DNA of 64,000 bases from Sepiola atlantica (lineage: Eukaryota; Mollusca; Cephalopoda; Sepiida; Sepiolidae), in contig OY744525.1 in the NCBI GenBank assembly GCA_963556195.1, forward strand, positions 26,297,413 to 26,361,412. Reading direction: 5' to 3'. The notes under the pieces were generated by a model. The model saw only the letters and a program-made list of their open reading frames with translations, did not search any database and was not told the DNA's origin. The position numbers and the translations under genes were made by a program. Positions 21,890-32,629 of the stretch are shown in pieces. Numbering within the stretch: the stretch's first letter is position 1; each line of letters opens with the position of its first letter.

Positions 21890-22090
21890 TACATATATAT
21901 TTATTTTTATATATAAATATTTGTTTTTATCTACATACGTATACGTTTCATTATTTCAGGAATCGTCAGTGAGGAGATGATTATTCATACCGGTCGCCGG
22001 ACTCGAACCCCAGAACAAGAGTCATGTTTCAAACTCAAATTCTGACGCTTTAACCCATGCGGCCACTATCAACAACCCGATAAATCAGCG
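21890..22090 (-). mobile_element. tRNA-headed SINE
   Basis: On the minus strand: A box TGGCCGCATGGGTTAAAG at about 22065-22048 and an exact B box GGTTCGAGTCC at about 22010-22000. The body then ends in a TA-rich stretch at 21893-21925. This is the cleanest Pol III promoter pair in the window. Confidence 0.75.
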
Positions 22091-22234
22091 AGAGATTAAA
22101 CCTATTAAAGGCAGCCGTCGTCAGAGTGTTCGACTGCTGAAGGAACATACATTTAAAGCCACAATGACGACTATGCATATACTACTCACTACAGAGCCCA
22201 GCCTATATATAGTTATGCTCTCTATAAGTTGAGC

Positions 22235-22510
22235 TCTCTGGTAGATGAAATAAGCTTTCTCATTAGCATAAAGCAATAATCTTCTGTAAAGAATAAATTT
22301 ATCATAGTGTAGTAAAAAATATATGTAAACAGAGAGAGAATTTCTTTTACTGTCAGTAGCAGAGCTTGTTGATGCAAGTGATCAGGTACTTGACTGTTAA
22401 TCGCATTTATAAGTGAGCGACAGCTCAAGTTTCGAATATCAGCGTGAATACATTTTGCTATGTCTAGCAATACTGATGAGCTGTAGATAACGAAACAGCT
22501 GTCTGTGGAA
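22235..22510 (-). repeat. Dispersed repeat, copy 2
   Basis: Second copy of the 21150-21498 repeat: TAGATAACGAAACAGCTGTC at 22484-22503 and TCAGTAGCAGAGCTTGTTGA. Same strand as copy 1. Confidence 0.65.
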
Positions 22511-22529
22511 AACTATTTCATACAATATA

Positions 22530-22790
22530 TTGCATAAAAAGATTAGTCATTTTTTATGCAGTTACCATGGTTTCACGCATGTATGTACACGATCGTCAGA
22601 CGGTCTAATCGTCAGGGTTGGGTCGAATTCACTATTTGTTATTATCCCGTGGATTTTTTACTTCTGGAAATCCATGGAATGATAAATAATGAATTCGACC
22701 CCAAAATCAAGATATTAGACCCTCTGACGATTGAACGCACACATGAAACTATGGTAACAGTATAAAAAATAACTTATCTTTTTATGTAAT
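22530..22790. mobile_element. Fold-back (palindromic) element, about 258 bp
   Basis: The outer arms TAAAAAGATTAGTCATTTTT (22535) and AAAAATAACTTATCTTTTTA (22766) are inverse matches. Inside them lie GTTACCATGGTTTCA and TGAAACTATGGTAAC, then GGGTTGGGTCGAATTC and GAATTCGACCCC, and finally ATCCCGTGGATTT and AAATCCATGGAAT near the centre. Almost the whole element is one inverted repeat, as in fold-back MITEs. It has no coding content. Confidence 0.8.
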
Positions 22791-22877
22791 ATAAGGTTCT
22801 ATCTAAATAGGAATCGAGCACTGTATAAAACAACTCAAAACTCTGAACCGGCCCAAAATGCTGATGCTTATAACTAT

Positions 22878-22927
<50 letters not shown>
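22878..22927. repeat. (TA)n microsatellite
   Basis: About 25 TA units with no clear SINE tail on the left. Confidence 0.95.
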
Positions 22928-22934
<7 letters not shown>

Positions 22935-23530
22935 GTCTGATCAATAAAATCAATCAAGACAAATATTAAGACAGTATTAAACAACTTAAACCTTACATAC
23001 TCTCCTACTCATAGTATAAACACTTTGCATCCTTGATTGGAAATAACGTGTTATTACGGACACTAAACTTTATGGATATTGGTGTTCTTACTCCAGGAAG
23101 TAAACTAATTTCATCTTTGCCTGTGTAGGAATTGTCTGCAATTTTGCATTTCAAAGAATTTAAGCAGAAACACTTTGTCACAGTAATTCTAGAGAATCTC
23201 AAATAGCTTGACCATTTTAGAGGAATAATGAAAATATTATTTTCTTGTTAAATGGAATCGAAATACAATGTTTCCCTTATAAGCAAAGCACTTAACTCTT
23301 TTAGCAGTGCAGACAAATCTTTATGTGCCTATACACATGAAAAGGAAAATAAGTTGTCTGCTCCAGTTATAACTGACAGACTAGCATGCGGAGACTGCAA
23401 ACCTCTAACGCTAAAAATACACAACCTAATCAAAAGATAACATTCGACATTTTTCCGCAAATTTTCAATAATACTTTTCATGCATGTACAAATTTTAAAG
23501 CAATGCCCCATGTAGTCTTAGCACGTTTGC

Positions 23531-23534
<4 letters not shown>

Positions 23535-23565
<31 letters not shown>

Positions 23566-23740
23566 TACATTTTTATTTATACAGACATTTTTGGTTACAT
23601 ATGTGCATACATGTTTCAGCTGCGACTTTATTCAAAGTCCAGCTTCCTCAAACCACAGCAAATATACTGAAAAGATGAATCATTCGCCTTTTCAGTATGT
23701 TTGCTGTGTCTTAAGTCGCAGCTGAAACAGGTATGCACAT
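23535..23740. repeat. TA array plus fold-back of a Penelope-3'-like repeat
   Basis: After (TA)n at 23535-23562, the stretch TGTGCATACATGTTTCAGCT ... CACAGCAAATATACTGAAAA is met by CTTTTCAGTATGTTTGCTGT ... AAGTCGCAGCTGAAACAGGT in inverse order, giving a hairpin with a loop near 23672-23690. The outer block resembles the repeat at 59085-59190. Confidence 0.65.
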
Positions 23741-24728
23741 ATTTTTTTTTTAACATAGTTCACCCCAAACGAACCAGGTTGGGGGGGGGGGTGTCAACCT
23801 AAATTGGGAGCTGCACAGCAAGATGTCTGTTTACATAAGTTTGTAATTTCTGCATGTCAGTACCGTCGGGGAAACAGGGGACGGGGGGGGAGTTCCAGAG
23901 GCCAGCAGCACGAGGACAGAAGCTATTGGAGTAGAAAGCTCTCCGGCATCTGGGGACCTCCACAGTGAATGGATGGGATTTAGCTGATTGTCGAGTTGGT
24001 CTAGTGAATTTACGTAGAGACACCAGAGTAGCCAGTTCATCGGAGCATAATCCATTGAAGTATTTGTAAAACACGCACAAGGATGCTACATTGCGGCGAT
24101 AGGACAGGGACTGGAGCTTGGTTGACAGTGAGGGACCTATTAGGTTGGCGACTCTTTTTTGGACCTTGTCAAGGAGGGAGAGACTAGTAGACGATGCACC
24201 AGCCCAGATATGGTAACAATACTCCATGCATGGGCAGATGGTAGCTTTGTAGAGATACAGGATAATGTCAGGTGTGAGGAGTTTACTAGCACAGTAGAGG
24301 GAGCCCACCTTCTTTGCTGCAGCCTTGGCAATGTCTTCAATGTATTTGTTCCAATTCATGTTACCTGTGAAGGTTAGGCCGAGTAGTTTGAATGATGAAC
24401 TCTCAGGTAGGGTGTTACTTGCCATGACAATCGGTGGTTGGAGAGGTTTCTTGTAGTTATTGAAGGAAAGGAGCTTAGTCTTTGCAGCATTAAAAGTTAC
24501 CAACCATTTTTGACTCCAATCCACTACAGCCCGGAGGTCATTTTCTAAGGATTAAGCCATTGCCTCGGATATGATCGCATCTGTTTTGCCAACATTACGA
24601 GAGTAAAGTGCTGTGTCGTCAGCAAATAAACCAATCTCAGACTCAATGTCACCAGGAAGATAGTTTATGAAGATCAGGAACAATAAAGGTCCAAGGATAG
24701 ATCCCTGGGGTACACCAGCATTTATGTC
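23741..24728 (-). mobile_element. Jockey/CR1-like LINE (family A): RT catalytic end, C-terminal domain and 3' UTR
   Basis: This is the best RT remnant in the window. From 24728 leftward the translation reads [15 protein letters not shown], then [20 protein letters not shown] (the F/Y-A-D-D catalytic box), a stop near 24553, and then an open frame of 241 residues (24524 to 23799). The latter contains WLVTFNAAKTKLLSF, SSFKLLGLTFTGNMNW, AAAKKVGSLYCASKLLTPDI, MEYCYHIWAGA and the C-terminal RRAFYSNSFCPRAAGLWNS. These blocks are the standard RT palm/thumb and C-terminal order of jockey/CR1-type non-LTR retrotransposons. The 3' UTR ends GTTTGGGGTGAACTATGTTA plus an A-run (23744-23752). It is 5' truncated at about 24728 after the RT 'GVPQGS' block. 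The long open frame suggests fairly recent insertion. Confidence 0.85.
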
Positions 24729-24830
24729 ATATGTTTGTATAAATAAAAATTTATACTAAAATATTGAGCACTATTTTATAAACACTAAAGTTTCATAGGA
24801 TTGACATCTATGAACCAACAACCATGCAAG

Positions 24831-24837
<7 letters not shown>

Positions 24838-24876
<39 letters not shown>

Positions 24877-25155
24877 TGATAAATATTTTTTAAGTGTTAT
24901 CCACATACACATGTGTTTCATCCTTTTTCAGGAATCATCACTGTAGAGGATGATTGTTCTGCCGGTGACATGATTCGAAACCCCAGACCCAATTCAACAT
25001 CTTTTAAACTTCTGTCTGAATGCCTAGGACCATGCAGCCAACCCAACAACTACAGTGAAAGGAAGAGAATTAAAGTCTATTTATGTCTATGCAAGCGAAC
25101 ATATCTAGAAGGCTGTCATAAACAGTGTTCAACGACCCAGTCCGTTCGTAACTTT
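24838..25155 (-). mobile_element. tRNA-headed SINE with TA tail
   Basis: On the minus strand: A-box-like TTGGCTGCATGGTCCTAGGC at about 25042 and B-box-like GGTTTCGAATCATG at about 24985. The body ends at 24896 beside (TA)n at 24838-24871. The same head and body plan as 21890-22090. Confidence 0.7.
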
Positions 25156-25199
25156 AAAATCATCAATTACATCTTTTTTATGTAAACATTAGTTTAAGG

Positions 25200-26150
25200 G
25201 GTAACAGAGTTACAAATTAATGGAACAAGACACATCTCGGGAATATTACAAAATGAAAAAGTCTGAATCATGAAATAATGGAAAATGACGTAATAGCATT
25301 TTCAACTTCATCTTATTCTTATATACGTAAGAAGCGGAGCATTTCAGCAGTTTCAGACGAGAAGTCTTTCGCTTTCGTTTTGTGGGAAGTGGAAGGAGCG
25401 ATGGATATGGAAGACGAAAAGGCTAGCTAGATTACCATACGAAGATCACCAAACCTGAGAATCACATATGATTGTATTAGAGACTTTAATTATAAAATGT
25501 TATAAAATAGGTTAGTTGAGAAGCAATGAAAAAGGTATGCCATCATTTTTGACAGCATGGGAACACTTGCAATATTATTAATAATAATAATAATAATAAT
25601 GGAATCATTGTGTACATTACACAGATGCACTAAAACTCGTTAAAAGTTCATGTGAATGTGTATGAAAGGGTGAATCAGGTGTAAACACTTGCAATATTAT
25701 TAATAATAATAATAACAACAACAACAACCTTGGGGAGGTTTATTGAACATTCTATTTACAAAAGCAAGTTTTAACGGAATTTAACGAATTTAAAAGCAAA
25801 CATGAAAAGGTTAAAACATACTAGTCAGGAATTTAAGAATAACAAAAAATGTCGCCGAGAAAATGTGACATAAAAGTTCAATTTGATATATGCTAAAAAA
25901 TAAATTAGAATTTTTTGTCAGGACAAAATGTACCATTTTACCCCAAAAATCGATTTTATCGAACATTTGGGTGAATACCGAGCGAAATGGGCGAGAAGAT
26001 CCAACGGCCTCTATAGTATAATTGAACCTAAAATTCTTTATTTAAAAACGACAAAAAAAAGAAAAATTTGCTTATTTATTCAATCACAATAAACATCCTA
26101 CAAAAAAAAGTTCAAATCTATAAGAAAATAACTTCAAAGACATCTATAGA
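25200..26150. other. No gene; short direct repeat with AAT/AAC microsatellites
   Basis: AACACTTGCAATATTATTAA followed by (TAA)n occurs at 25561 and again at 25684, about 123 bp apart; the second run becomes (CAA)n. Nothing else is recognised. Confidence 0.6.
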
Positions 26151-26159
26151 CTCACTGAT

Positions 26160-28285
26160 GCATTTAAAGACATTTGCTAGCATTCATGTCTGTGGTGACT
26201 TTATTGTTCACAATGTAGAGTGGCTCAAAGTCCACTCAAACAAGACTGATGATGAAGGGAGGTTTTGTCATGACTTTTCTCTTGCAAATCAGCTTACTCA
26301 AATTGTTGACAAGTCAACACACGTACCCGATGCTGATGGACATTTTGCAAGCCTTCTTGATCGTTTTCTGACAACATGCCCAGAACAGAGCACATCTACT
26401 CTCCTTTCTCGTATAGGATCCTACGATCACTCAGTTGTCTCAATTAATATGAAAATGAAGCTAAGAAAGTCCTCGGATATCTGAATGGTTTAGCGTTGGT
26501 ATTGAGAGCTTTATACTCTCCAAAATATTTCAACAGAAACCGAACAACCAGCTATGGTATACCCGTGAATGTCCTACACCCAATCCATTAAACCTAGAGT
26601 GGTGGATATAAGGCTTGGCTCCCATGAGTTTTGAAGAATAACAAACAAGGTCCTGAACAGATGTTACACCTCTATCCCAACCATCATTAATGGACCAGAG
26701 GTGATATCCTTAGCATCTAATAAATCAAAGATTTTTTTCAAAAATCTTTGCAGCAAATTCCACCCTTAGTAATCAGAACAACCTACCCCCTAAATTTCTC
26801 CATGACCGAAAAAACTCTAGTCAACATCTGAATAATTGTACAGGATGTTGCCAAACTTATCAAGAACTTTGATGCCAACAATTCTGACAACATTATAGTC
26901 ATAGTACTCAAGAAACAGCTGTTCAATTTTTGCTTAAAGGAGAAATGCTTTCCATCACATAGATGACTTTGTTGGTCTGCCCGGTATTTAAAAATACTGG
27001 AGATCGATCCTCTGCATCCCAGTACAGACCGATCAGTCTCCTGCACGTCATGAATAATTTGCTTGAATCTGTAATAAACTAAGAAGTTGTCAACCACTTC
27101 AGCGAAAACAATCTTCTTAGTGACAAACATTATGGATTTCGTCCTGCAAGATCTGCAGTTGACGTGCTGACTGTGATATCGCACAGGATCAGTGAATCTA
27201 TCGAAAGGGCTTCGTTTCTAGGGTGATAGCTCTTGATATATTAAAGGCCTTTGCCCCACAAGATTGTTAGCTATGAAATATCTGGAAATATCTGGAAATG
27301 TTATCAACCATCAAATTCTTTCACCATGGTAGGTCTATAGAAGTAGTTGTTGTTGGGCAAAAGTTCGAATCACATAACACCAATGCTGGCGTGCCTCAAG
27401 GATCCATTCTAGGCCTAACTCCCTTCCAAATCATATTCTGAGATCATTCGTTGAAATCTATACAGACGACACAGCTGTCTATGGCAGCACTTCGAAGAGC
27501 ATTGGTGATCAAGATCTTTCTGACTCTTTCTCTTCCTATTTTGAGCATGTGGTGCTCTTTTCACCACAAGCGTTCGGATCCTCACTTCTCCCCAGTTGAA
27601 ATGAATGGCTCTCTCCTCGAGGAAGCCCCTTTCTTTGATAAGCTTCTAGGACTAACTTTCACCCCAGACCTGAAATGAAAGACTTACATAAAATCTGTTG
27701 CTAAGGTTGCTGGAAAATTGGATCATTCCACTGCTCCAAAAAGTGCCTTGCCTGACGCAGTCCTCTACCTGTATAAGAGCCAGATATGACAGCAAATCTC
27801 CATCTTAAGACGCATCTCAAGAGGTGCCGCTCAGAGCACCCTATCCTGCCTTTACAAAAACCTTTGCAATCTACTGATGGATGATCCTTTCTCTTCCCTG
27901 CAGCCTCTTTAACACAGAAGAGATGTTGCTAGGCTCTCTTCTGAATCGTTATGTTTATGGTAGGTGTTCGACTAAACTCCAATTCCTAGTACCCCCTCTG
28001 TAAAACATTGACAGCAAGAACTCATCTAGCTGCAACCACAACAAAAAACTTCCCCCTCTCTCTCTCTCTCTTCCTCTCTCTCTCCTTACCAAAAACCAAA
28101 CAGAACTTCCATGAACAAAGTTTCTTTCCTAGAACATTCCATCTGTGGAACAAGATACCACGAGTCTGCTTCCCAACCGACTACAGCATGGTCGTCTTCA
28201 AATCTAATGTAAATAAATACATTTTGAACCGTCCTCTGAATTATCAATTCCTCTTAAGTAATCTTTTGCCCATTCGGTCCTCTGT
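26160..28285 (+). mobile_element. LINE with endonuclease and RT remnants, decayed, about 2.1 kb
   Basis: The endonuclease C-terminal half is open at 26185-26484: HVCGDFIVHNVEWLKVHSN (GDF-N type block), NQLTQIVDKSTHVPDADGH and IGSYDHSVVS (the S-D-H block, here Y-D-H). RT blocks follow in shifting frames: DKHYGFRPARSAVDVLTVIS-like at about 27118-27180, [15 protein letters not shown] at 27382 and DDTAVYGSTSKSI at 27464. The C-terminal block EQSFFPRTFHLWNKIPRVCF is at about 28115-28175 and ends NVNKYIL. The order matches an EN-RT jockey/CR1-type ORF2 related to but distinct from family A. At least ten frame breaks are needed, so it is long dead. A (CT)n run interrupts the C-terminus at 28053-28084. 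Confidence 0.8.
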
Positions 28286-28399
28286 AGGTGGCGATCATTG
28301 TCCAACTGACGATCTCTTTAACCCTTATCCTCAAGTGACCCCCGGGGCCTTGATAATTGGTGACTCATCAGTAAAAAAAAGAAGACTAAATTTGAAAAA

Positions 28400-28530
28400 A
28401 AATTTTCATTTTTATTTTTTTGTTGTTATTTATCTCTTTTGCGAACTTACTTTTTTCAGATTCAAACAATCTAACCCGAGCTCAATGGGTGAATCAACGG
28501 GTCACATTTCTTTTCTAGTATGATACATAA
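28400..28530 (+). repeat. Dispersed repeat C, 3' part
   Basis: CAGATTCAAACAATCTAACC and CTCAATGGGTGAATCAACGG match the 3' block of 39885-40270. It is attached to the end of the LINE remnant. Confidence 0.6.
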
Positions 28531-28779
28531 TTATTCACTAATTATCTTGGGAACGGTATGGATCAACATTTTCGTCTCAGCTATGAGTATAATTTCAACC
28601 TATGTTTAATTAATCGCATATAATGAATCATGTAGAATAAGTATTGTGTTTCGGCGTTAATTAACTCAAAAAGGGTTGATATGCCGTAAAATAGACAAAC
28701 CAAACAATAAATGTTGGGGAGGGGGAGTCACAGATTAAATAAATAGTGTCATTAATTCAACTGATCAGAATATAAGTAA

Positions 28780-29295
28780 TCTATATACTACTAAAACTCT
28801 GTGAATCTTGTTATCTTGTATGTTTGTCTTTGTGCACAAGGGATGATGTCATCCACTTAAACAGAGTTTGAAGACATCCCTTAAATATCACAAAGAGATG
28901 ATTTCATTCACTAAAACAGGTTGAAGACACCGGAAAGAGATCTTTTATGACGTCATAAATGCTGAAGTAATAAAAGTTGTATTCTAGACCTGGCGGGTCT
29001 AGGATACAACTTTCTGTGGAGTGTGTTTGCTTGTGCCCATGTATAATTGATGACGTTATCCACTAAAACTGAGGTGAGAGACATTAAGCAGATGTTTTAT
29101 GATGTCATAAATGGATGACATTAAAGAGGGGGTGGAAGTAATCCTTTATGACTTCATAAATGATGAAGTAAAAAAAACGATGACACCATTCGTTAAGACA
29201 GAGAACAGATAGGTTGGGGTTGGGGTTAGGGTTGTCTATACATACTAAACAAACCGTCTAGATGTGATGAGTCGAGTATCTTAATAAAGATGGCC
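28780..29295 (+). repeat. Unclassified dispersed repeat with internal hairpin and G-rich end
   Basis: Repeated internal words: TTTTATGACGTCATAAATG at about 28947, TTTTATGATGTCATAAATG at about 29095 and TTTATGACTTCATAAATGA at about 29144. A hairpin (GTTGTATTCTAGACC / GGTCTAGGATACAAC) sits at 28976-29010. The end holds GGTTGGGGTTGGGGTTAGGG, short and not a telomere array. The start CTATATACTACTAAAACTCT resembles the 5' ends of some Helitron-like or LINE-derived repeats, but I cannot assign it. Confidence 0.5.
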
Positions 29296-29506
29296 GTTAT
29301 AATCAGAGGGAAAACAATTGAGCTTCGTGGTCAAAATCGTATGCAAGATGCAATAAAATAAAAATGCTAAAAAATAAATAAATAAATTCTTTGAAAATTT
29401 ACATTTTCCTAAAATTAATTAATGATGATAATTATAAATTGATAATTCAAGAAACCCAATCAGTTAATACATAATACATGAAGTTGCTTTAAAAAGAAGA
29501 ATTCTC

Positions 29507-29560
29507 TATCTATCTCTCTATCTATCTATCTATCTATCTATCTCTCTCTCTCTCAGACTC
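29507..29560. repeat. (TCTA)n / (CT)n microsatellite
   Basis: About nine TCTA units followed by CTCTCTCTCTCTC. Confidence 0.9.
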
Positions 29561-29624
29561 TGTCTCTTCAATGGTATTTACATCTTTCTATCAACAAACA
29601 TAAGTTCTGAAAATGAAAGGTTAC

Positions 29625-29745
29625 ATTTTTTTCTGAATTTTTTAGATGAGTTATTTACATTAATTTTTTTTTCATCACACTTGTATCTTCATTTCTACGT
29701 TTTGGCCGATGTGCTCTAAAGCCTTCTGCCGAATGTGTTGTTCAT
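29625..29745 (-). mobile_element. SINE body fragment, same family as 1985-2333
   Basis: TTTTTCTGAATTTTTTAGATGAG is followed by a diverged CTACGTTTTGGCCGATGTGC, the body marker of the family. Only the 3' half remains. Confidence 0.55.
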
Positions 29746-29749
29746 ATAT

Positions 29750-30265
29750 GCACTGTGATGTTTTTCCCGTATTTAAATATCTGGTGCTACCATATCAGTC
29801 TGTATGAAAATAATGGCTTCCTGACCAAAAATACACAAACCATTGATTTTTTTTTCTCTTTGCAAACCTCAATCATGTTCTGCAAAATTCAAAACAACAA
29901 TTTCCCTCCCCTTCCATCTCTCCCCCCCCTTCCCCTCTTTCACTCAATCAAACACCATGAATAAATACTTGAACATATAAAGAACTTGAAGCATAAAAAC
30001 ATTCAATAAAATGACTAGATTCGGCATAAATAACCCGAGGATAGTTGATATGCCGTAAAATAAAACAACATAACAAAACACTATGAATAAATACTTGAAC
30101 ATATAAAGAAAATAACCGGATTTGGCATAAATAAACCGAGGATGGTTGATATGCCGTAAAATAACCAAACCAAACACCATGAATAAATACTTGAACATGT
30201 AAAGAACTTGAAGCATAAAAACTTAGGGTTGATATGCCGTAAAACAAAACAACCAAACCAACCGT
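29750..30265 (-). repeat. Dispersed repeat D with internally triplicated module
   Basis: Mirror image of 53735-54190: ATCTGGTGCTACCATATCAG, ATTTTGCAGAACATGATTGA (as complement) and a polypyrimidine block (CCCTCCCCTTCC) occur in both. The module AATACTTGAACATATAAAGA ... GATATGCCGTAAAATA occurs three times here (29962, 30090, 30183) and about twice at 53735. There is no coding potential beyond shadow frames. Confidence 0.75.
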
Positions 30266-30309
30266 ATTTAAATAAATTTTTGTTGATTATTGCTGTTTGT
30301 TGATGTTTC

Positions 30310-30470
30310 TAATAATGTGCTTACATTTTACATAAAACTAAATCAACCTAAATATAGCTCACATTATCCATCCTTATGCCTAGCAGCTGTGTTCCAAAAT
30401 TCATAATGATCAGTTAATTAGTTTAGAAGTGAATCCTGTACACATACCTCACTTTATATAAATAAAAAAG
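30310..30470 (+). repeat. Dispersed repeat E
   Basis: TTCCAAAATTCATAATGATC, AGTTAATTAGTTTAGAAGTG and AATCCTGTACACATAC match 38280-38420. They also match, in inverse orientation, 61840-61900. Confidence 0.65.
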
Positions 30471-30769
30471 ACGTGTGGATACATTCATAAGTTTTAAATT
30501 AAAGTACTTCATATCAAAAGAAGATAATTTTTGTCATGTTTTTATTTTACGAGTTTTTACTTTTCTTTTGTTACGCGGGTTAAAAAAATATGCAAAACTT
30601 TCTCCATGTCGACTATTAGACGCCCGAAACAATAAAACAGACGATAATAATTGGATTAGAATAGATTTTAACCAGATTCCTTTTTAGCCAGAAGTTACAT
30701 AAATTCCTGTTGTATTGTTTTTCTTTGTAATCTGAGGGTCAATGCGCAACTTTTCATTTTCTTTTTATA

Positions 30770-31045
30770 CTAATGAGTAACCACTTATCAAGGCCAAAAT
30801 CCACTCGAGGATTAGGATTAACGAAATGGATGGATTGTCATTCGTTTTTTTTTTATAACTTGCTCGGGGTGAATACCGCACTAAGACAATGAAACTTTAA
30901 TATTGGCAAAAATAACAAGACCAAAGGAGAACAATGCAAAGTTATAAAATAGAATCTATCAAAGGTATGATATTTTTTGTTTACTAATAAGTAACCACTT
31001 ATCAAGGCCAAAAGCCACTCGAGGATAAGCGTCAATGAGATTGTC
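30770..31045. repeat. Short direct repeat pair
   Basis: AGTAACCACTTATCAAGGCC followed by AAAATCCACTCGAGGAT at 30776 recurs at 30990 with a few substitutions, 214 bp apart. Confidence 0.75.
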
Positions 31046-31344
31046 AGTTGGATGCTAAACTATACTATGAGAGGGTCTAAAACGATGGACGGAAAGGACG
31101 AAATTGGATTACTTAAGCAAATGGCTCCACAAATATTTATTGACGTTAGACTTAAAGGCGACCATGTTGTTGTCTGCAGGGAAGCAGTTGTGCAATATGT
31201 CATTGTTGGTATATGCACAGTAGGTTGGCTATCACTACCATAAATGAACAATAAACCTGAAGGAGTCCAGAAAGAAACATCGCTGAAATGCCATAGAAAT
31301 ATACATATCAACTTTGATGAGGACAATAGTCCGAAGAAAAACGA

Positions 31345-31670
31345 TATTAATAATGAACTGTTCTTGTCTTGGATGACAACGTTTTGGCCGATGTAACCTC
31401 CAACCTTCTTTAGGTGCATCTTGTCAAACACAGGAATCGTTATATCGAGCTCGGGAATCTGTACAGAATTTTGAAACGAACCCCTTATTTAATCCACGGG
31501 TTAGACTGCTCTCATTCCGTCAGCCATGACCGGATAGAAGTCTTAAGTAATTCGCAATTGTACTTTTAGTATCGCCCACACTGGGGGTAGAATCTTCAAC
31601 CTCCAGAAGATTGTCACTTAGAACTGATTATGACTTAGAACTGCTAGTGGTGGAGGTACCAGCTTAGTCC
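31345..31670 (-). mobile_element. tRNA-headed SINE, same family as 1985-2333
   Basis: Body marker GACAACGTTTTGGCCGATGT at 31376 and a long body to ATCGCCCACACTGGGGGTAG. The B-box area at about 31588-31600 (complement of GATTCTACC) is degraded and the A box is lost. The minus-strand frame at 31431 is a read-through of this repeat, not a gene. Confidence 0.65.
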
Positions 31671-31913
31671 CCGAGAACCCAATCATGGGACACATAGTAT
31701 TAGTTTACGTGGTATCAGTAGCAGGTAAGAAAACAGAATTAGTGCATAGATGCTCATAACAGGTATGACAGGATTTGAATTCGGCATAAACGATTCCATA
31801 GTCCATGGCAGTATCCATTGGGCTGTCTTTTACACAAGAACCTATTATACTAAGTCATGTAATGGTCATCATTTGCACAACCTATATATATATTTTTATC
31901 AACAAGCAAAATA

Positions 31914-32619
31914 GGTACTCTTATAGAAAACGCACCACGTTTCTGTGACTTCGCGTCGTCAACCTTCGGGCAGGTCTTGAAAGCGCCCGAGAGTTGACGA
32001 AACTATCAACCAATCAGGTTGCAGCGAGTATCAGACAATTAGGTTCCAAGCAAGCAGACGATAACTTTTAGAAGAAATTGATTTCTACGATCTGCAGAGT
32101 GTTAAAAAAAATGAATTTCTATGATCTGTATCAGCTCGTTGAATCTCCCGAAAGACTCATTAAGTTCTGTCAGCAATGGTCACTTCTAGTGAAAGACTAA
32201 CCTTAACCCTAAATCAGAAAATGTTAAAGAGAAAAAACATTGAAAAAAAATGAAAAAACAAACAAGAAATTGGTTAAAAACAGTTGTTTCATTGTTTGTT
32301 ATATAAGAAAAAAATCATCTTTTGAAACTTTTCGGTGCACAAAAACATTTTATTTAAAAACATTCGATTAACAATGGTTCCTTTGACAAAAAAAAAAAAA
32401 CATCTAATTAATAACAGTTGTTTAGCTATGGTTTGTTCGTTCTTTATTTTTATATATGTATTTACACTTTGATTTTCTTCGTCTGAATTTATCGTCTGCT
32501 AGTATTCAATTTATCATTTGGTAGTTTTCACCTCGTCAACTCTCGGGTGCTTCCGAGACCTGCCCAAGCGTTGACGACGCAGAGTCACGGGAATGCGGTG
32601 TGTTCTCTATAAGAGTACC
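31914..32619. mobile_element. Non-autonomous DNA transposon with 87-bp terminal inverted repeats
   Basis: The left end GGTACTCTTATAGAAAACGC ... GCCCGAGAGTTGACGA (31914-32000) is matched in inverse by TCGTCAACTCTCGGGTGCTT ... CTATAAGAGTACC (32533-32619). The interior of about 530 bp is AT-rich with no transposase. No clear target-site duplication was found by eye, so superfamily is unassigned. Confidence 0.85.
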
Positions 32620-32629
32620 GAGAAATATT

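Noticed and set aside
29218..29240. Telomere-like GGGGTTAGGG
   Set aside because: Only one TTAGGG word among GGTTGGGG variants; too short for an interstitial telomere array.
29944..30256. Minus-strand frames with repeated LYMFKYLF segments
   Set aside because: Translation of the repeat D internal module in triplicate; non-coding repeat.
30853..31431. Minus-strand frames of 60 and 123 residues
   Set aside because: The 123-residue frame begins inside a SINE body (KMHLKKVGGYIG is the translated SINE marker) and has no other motif.
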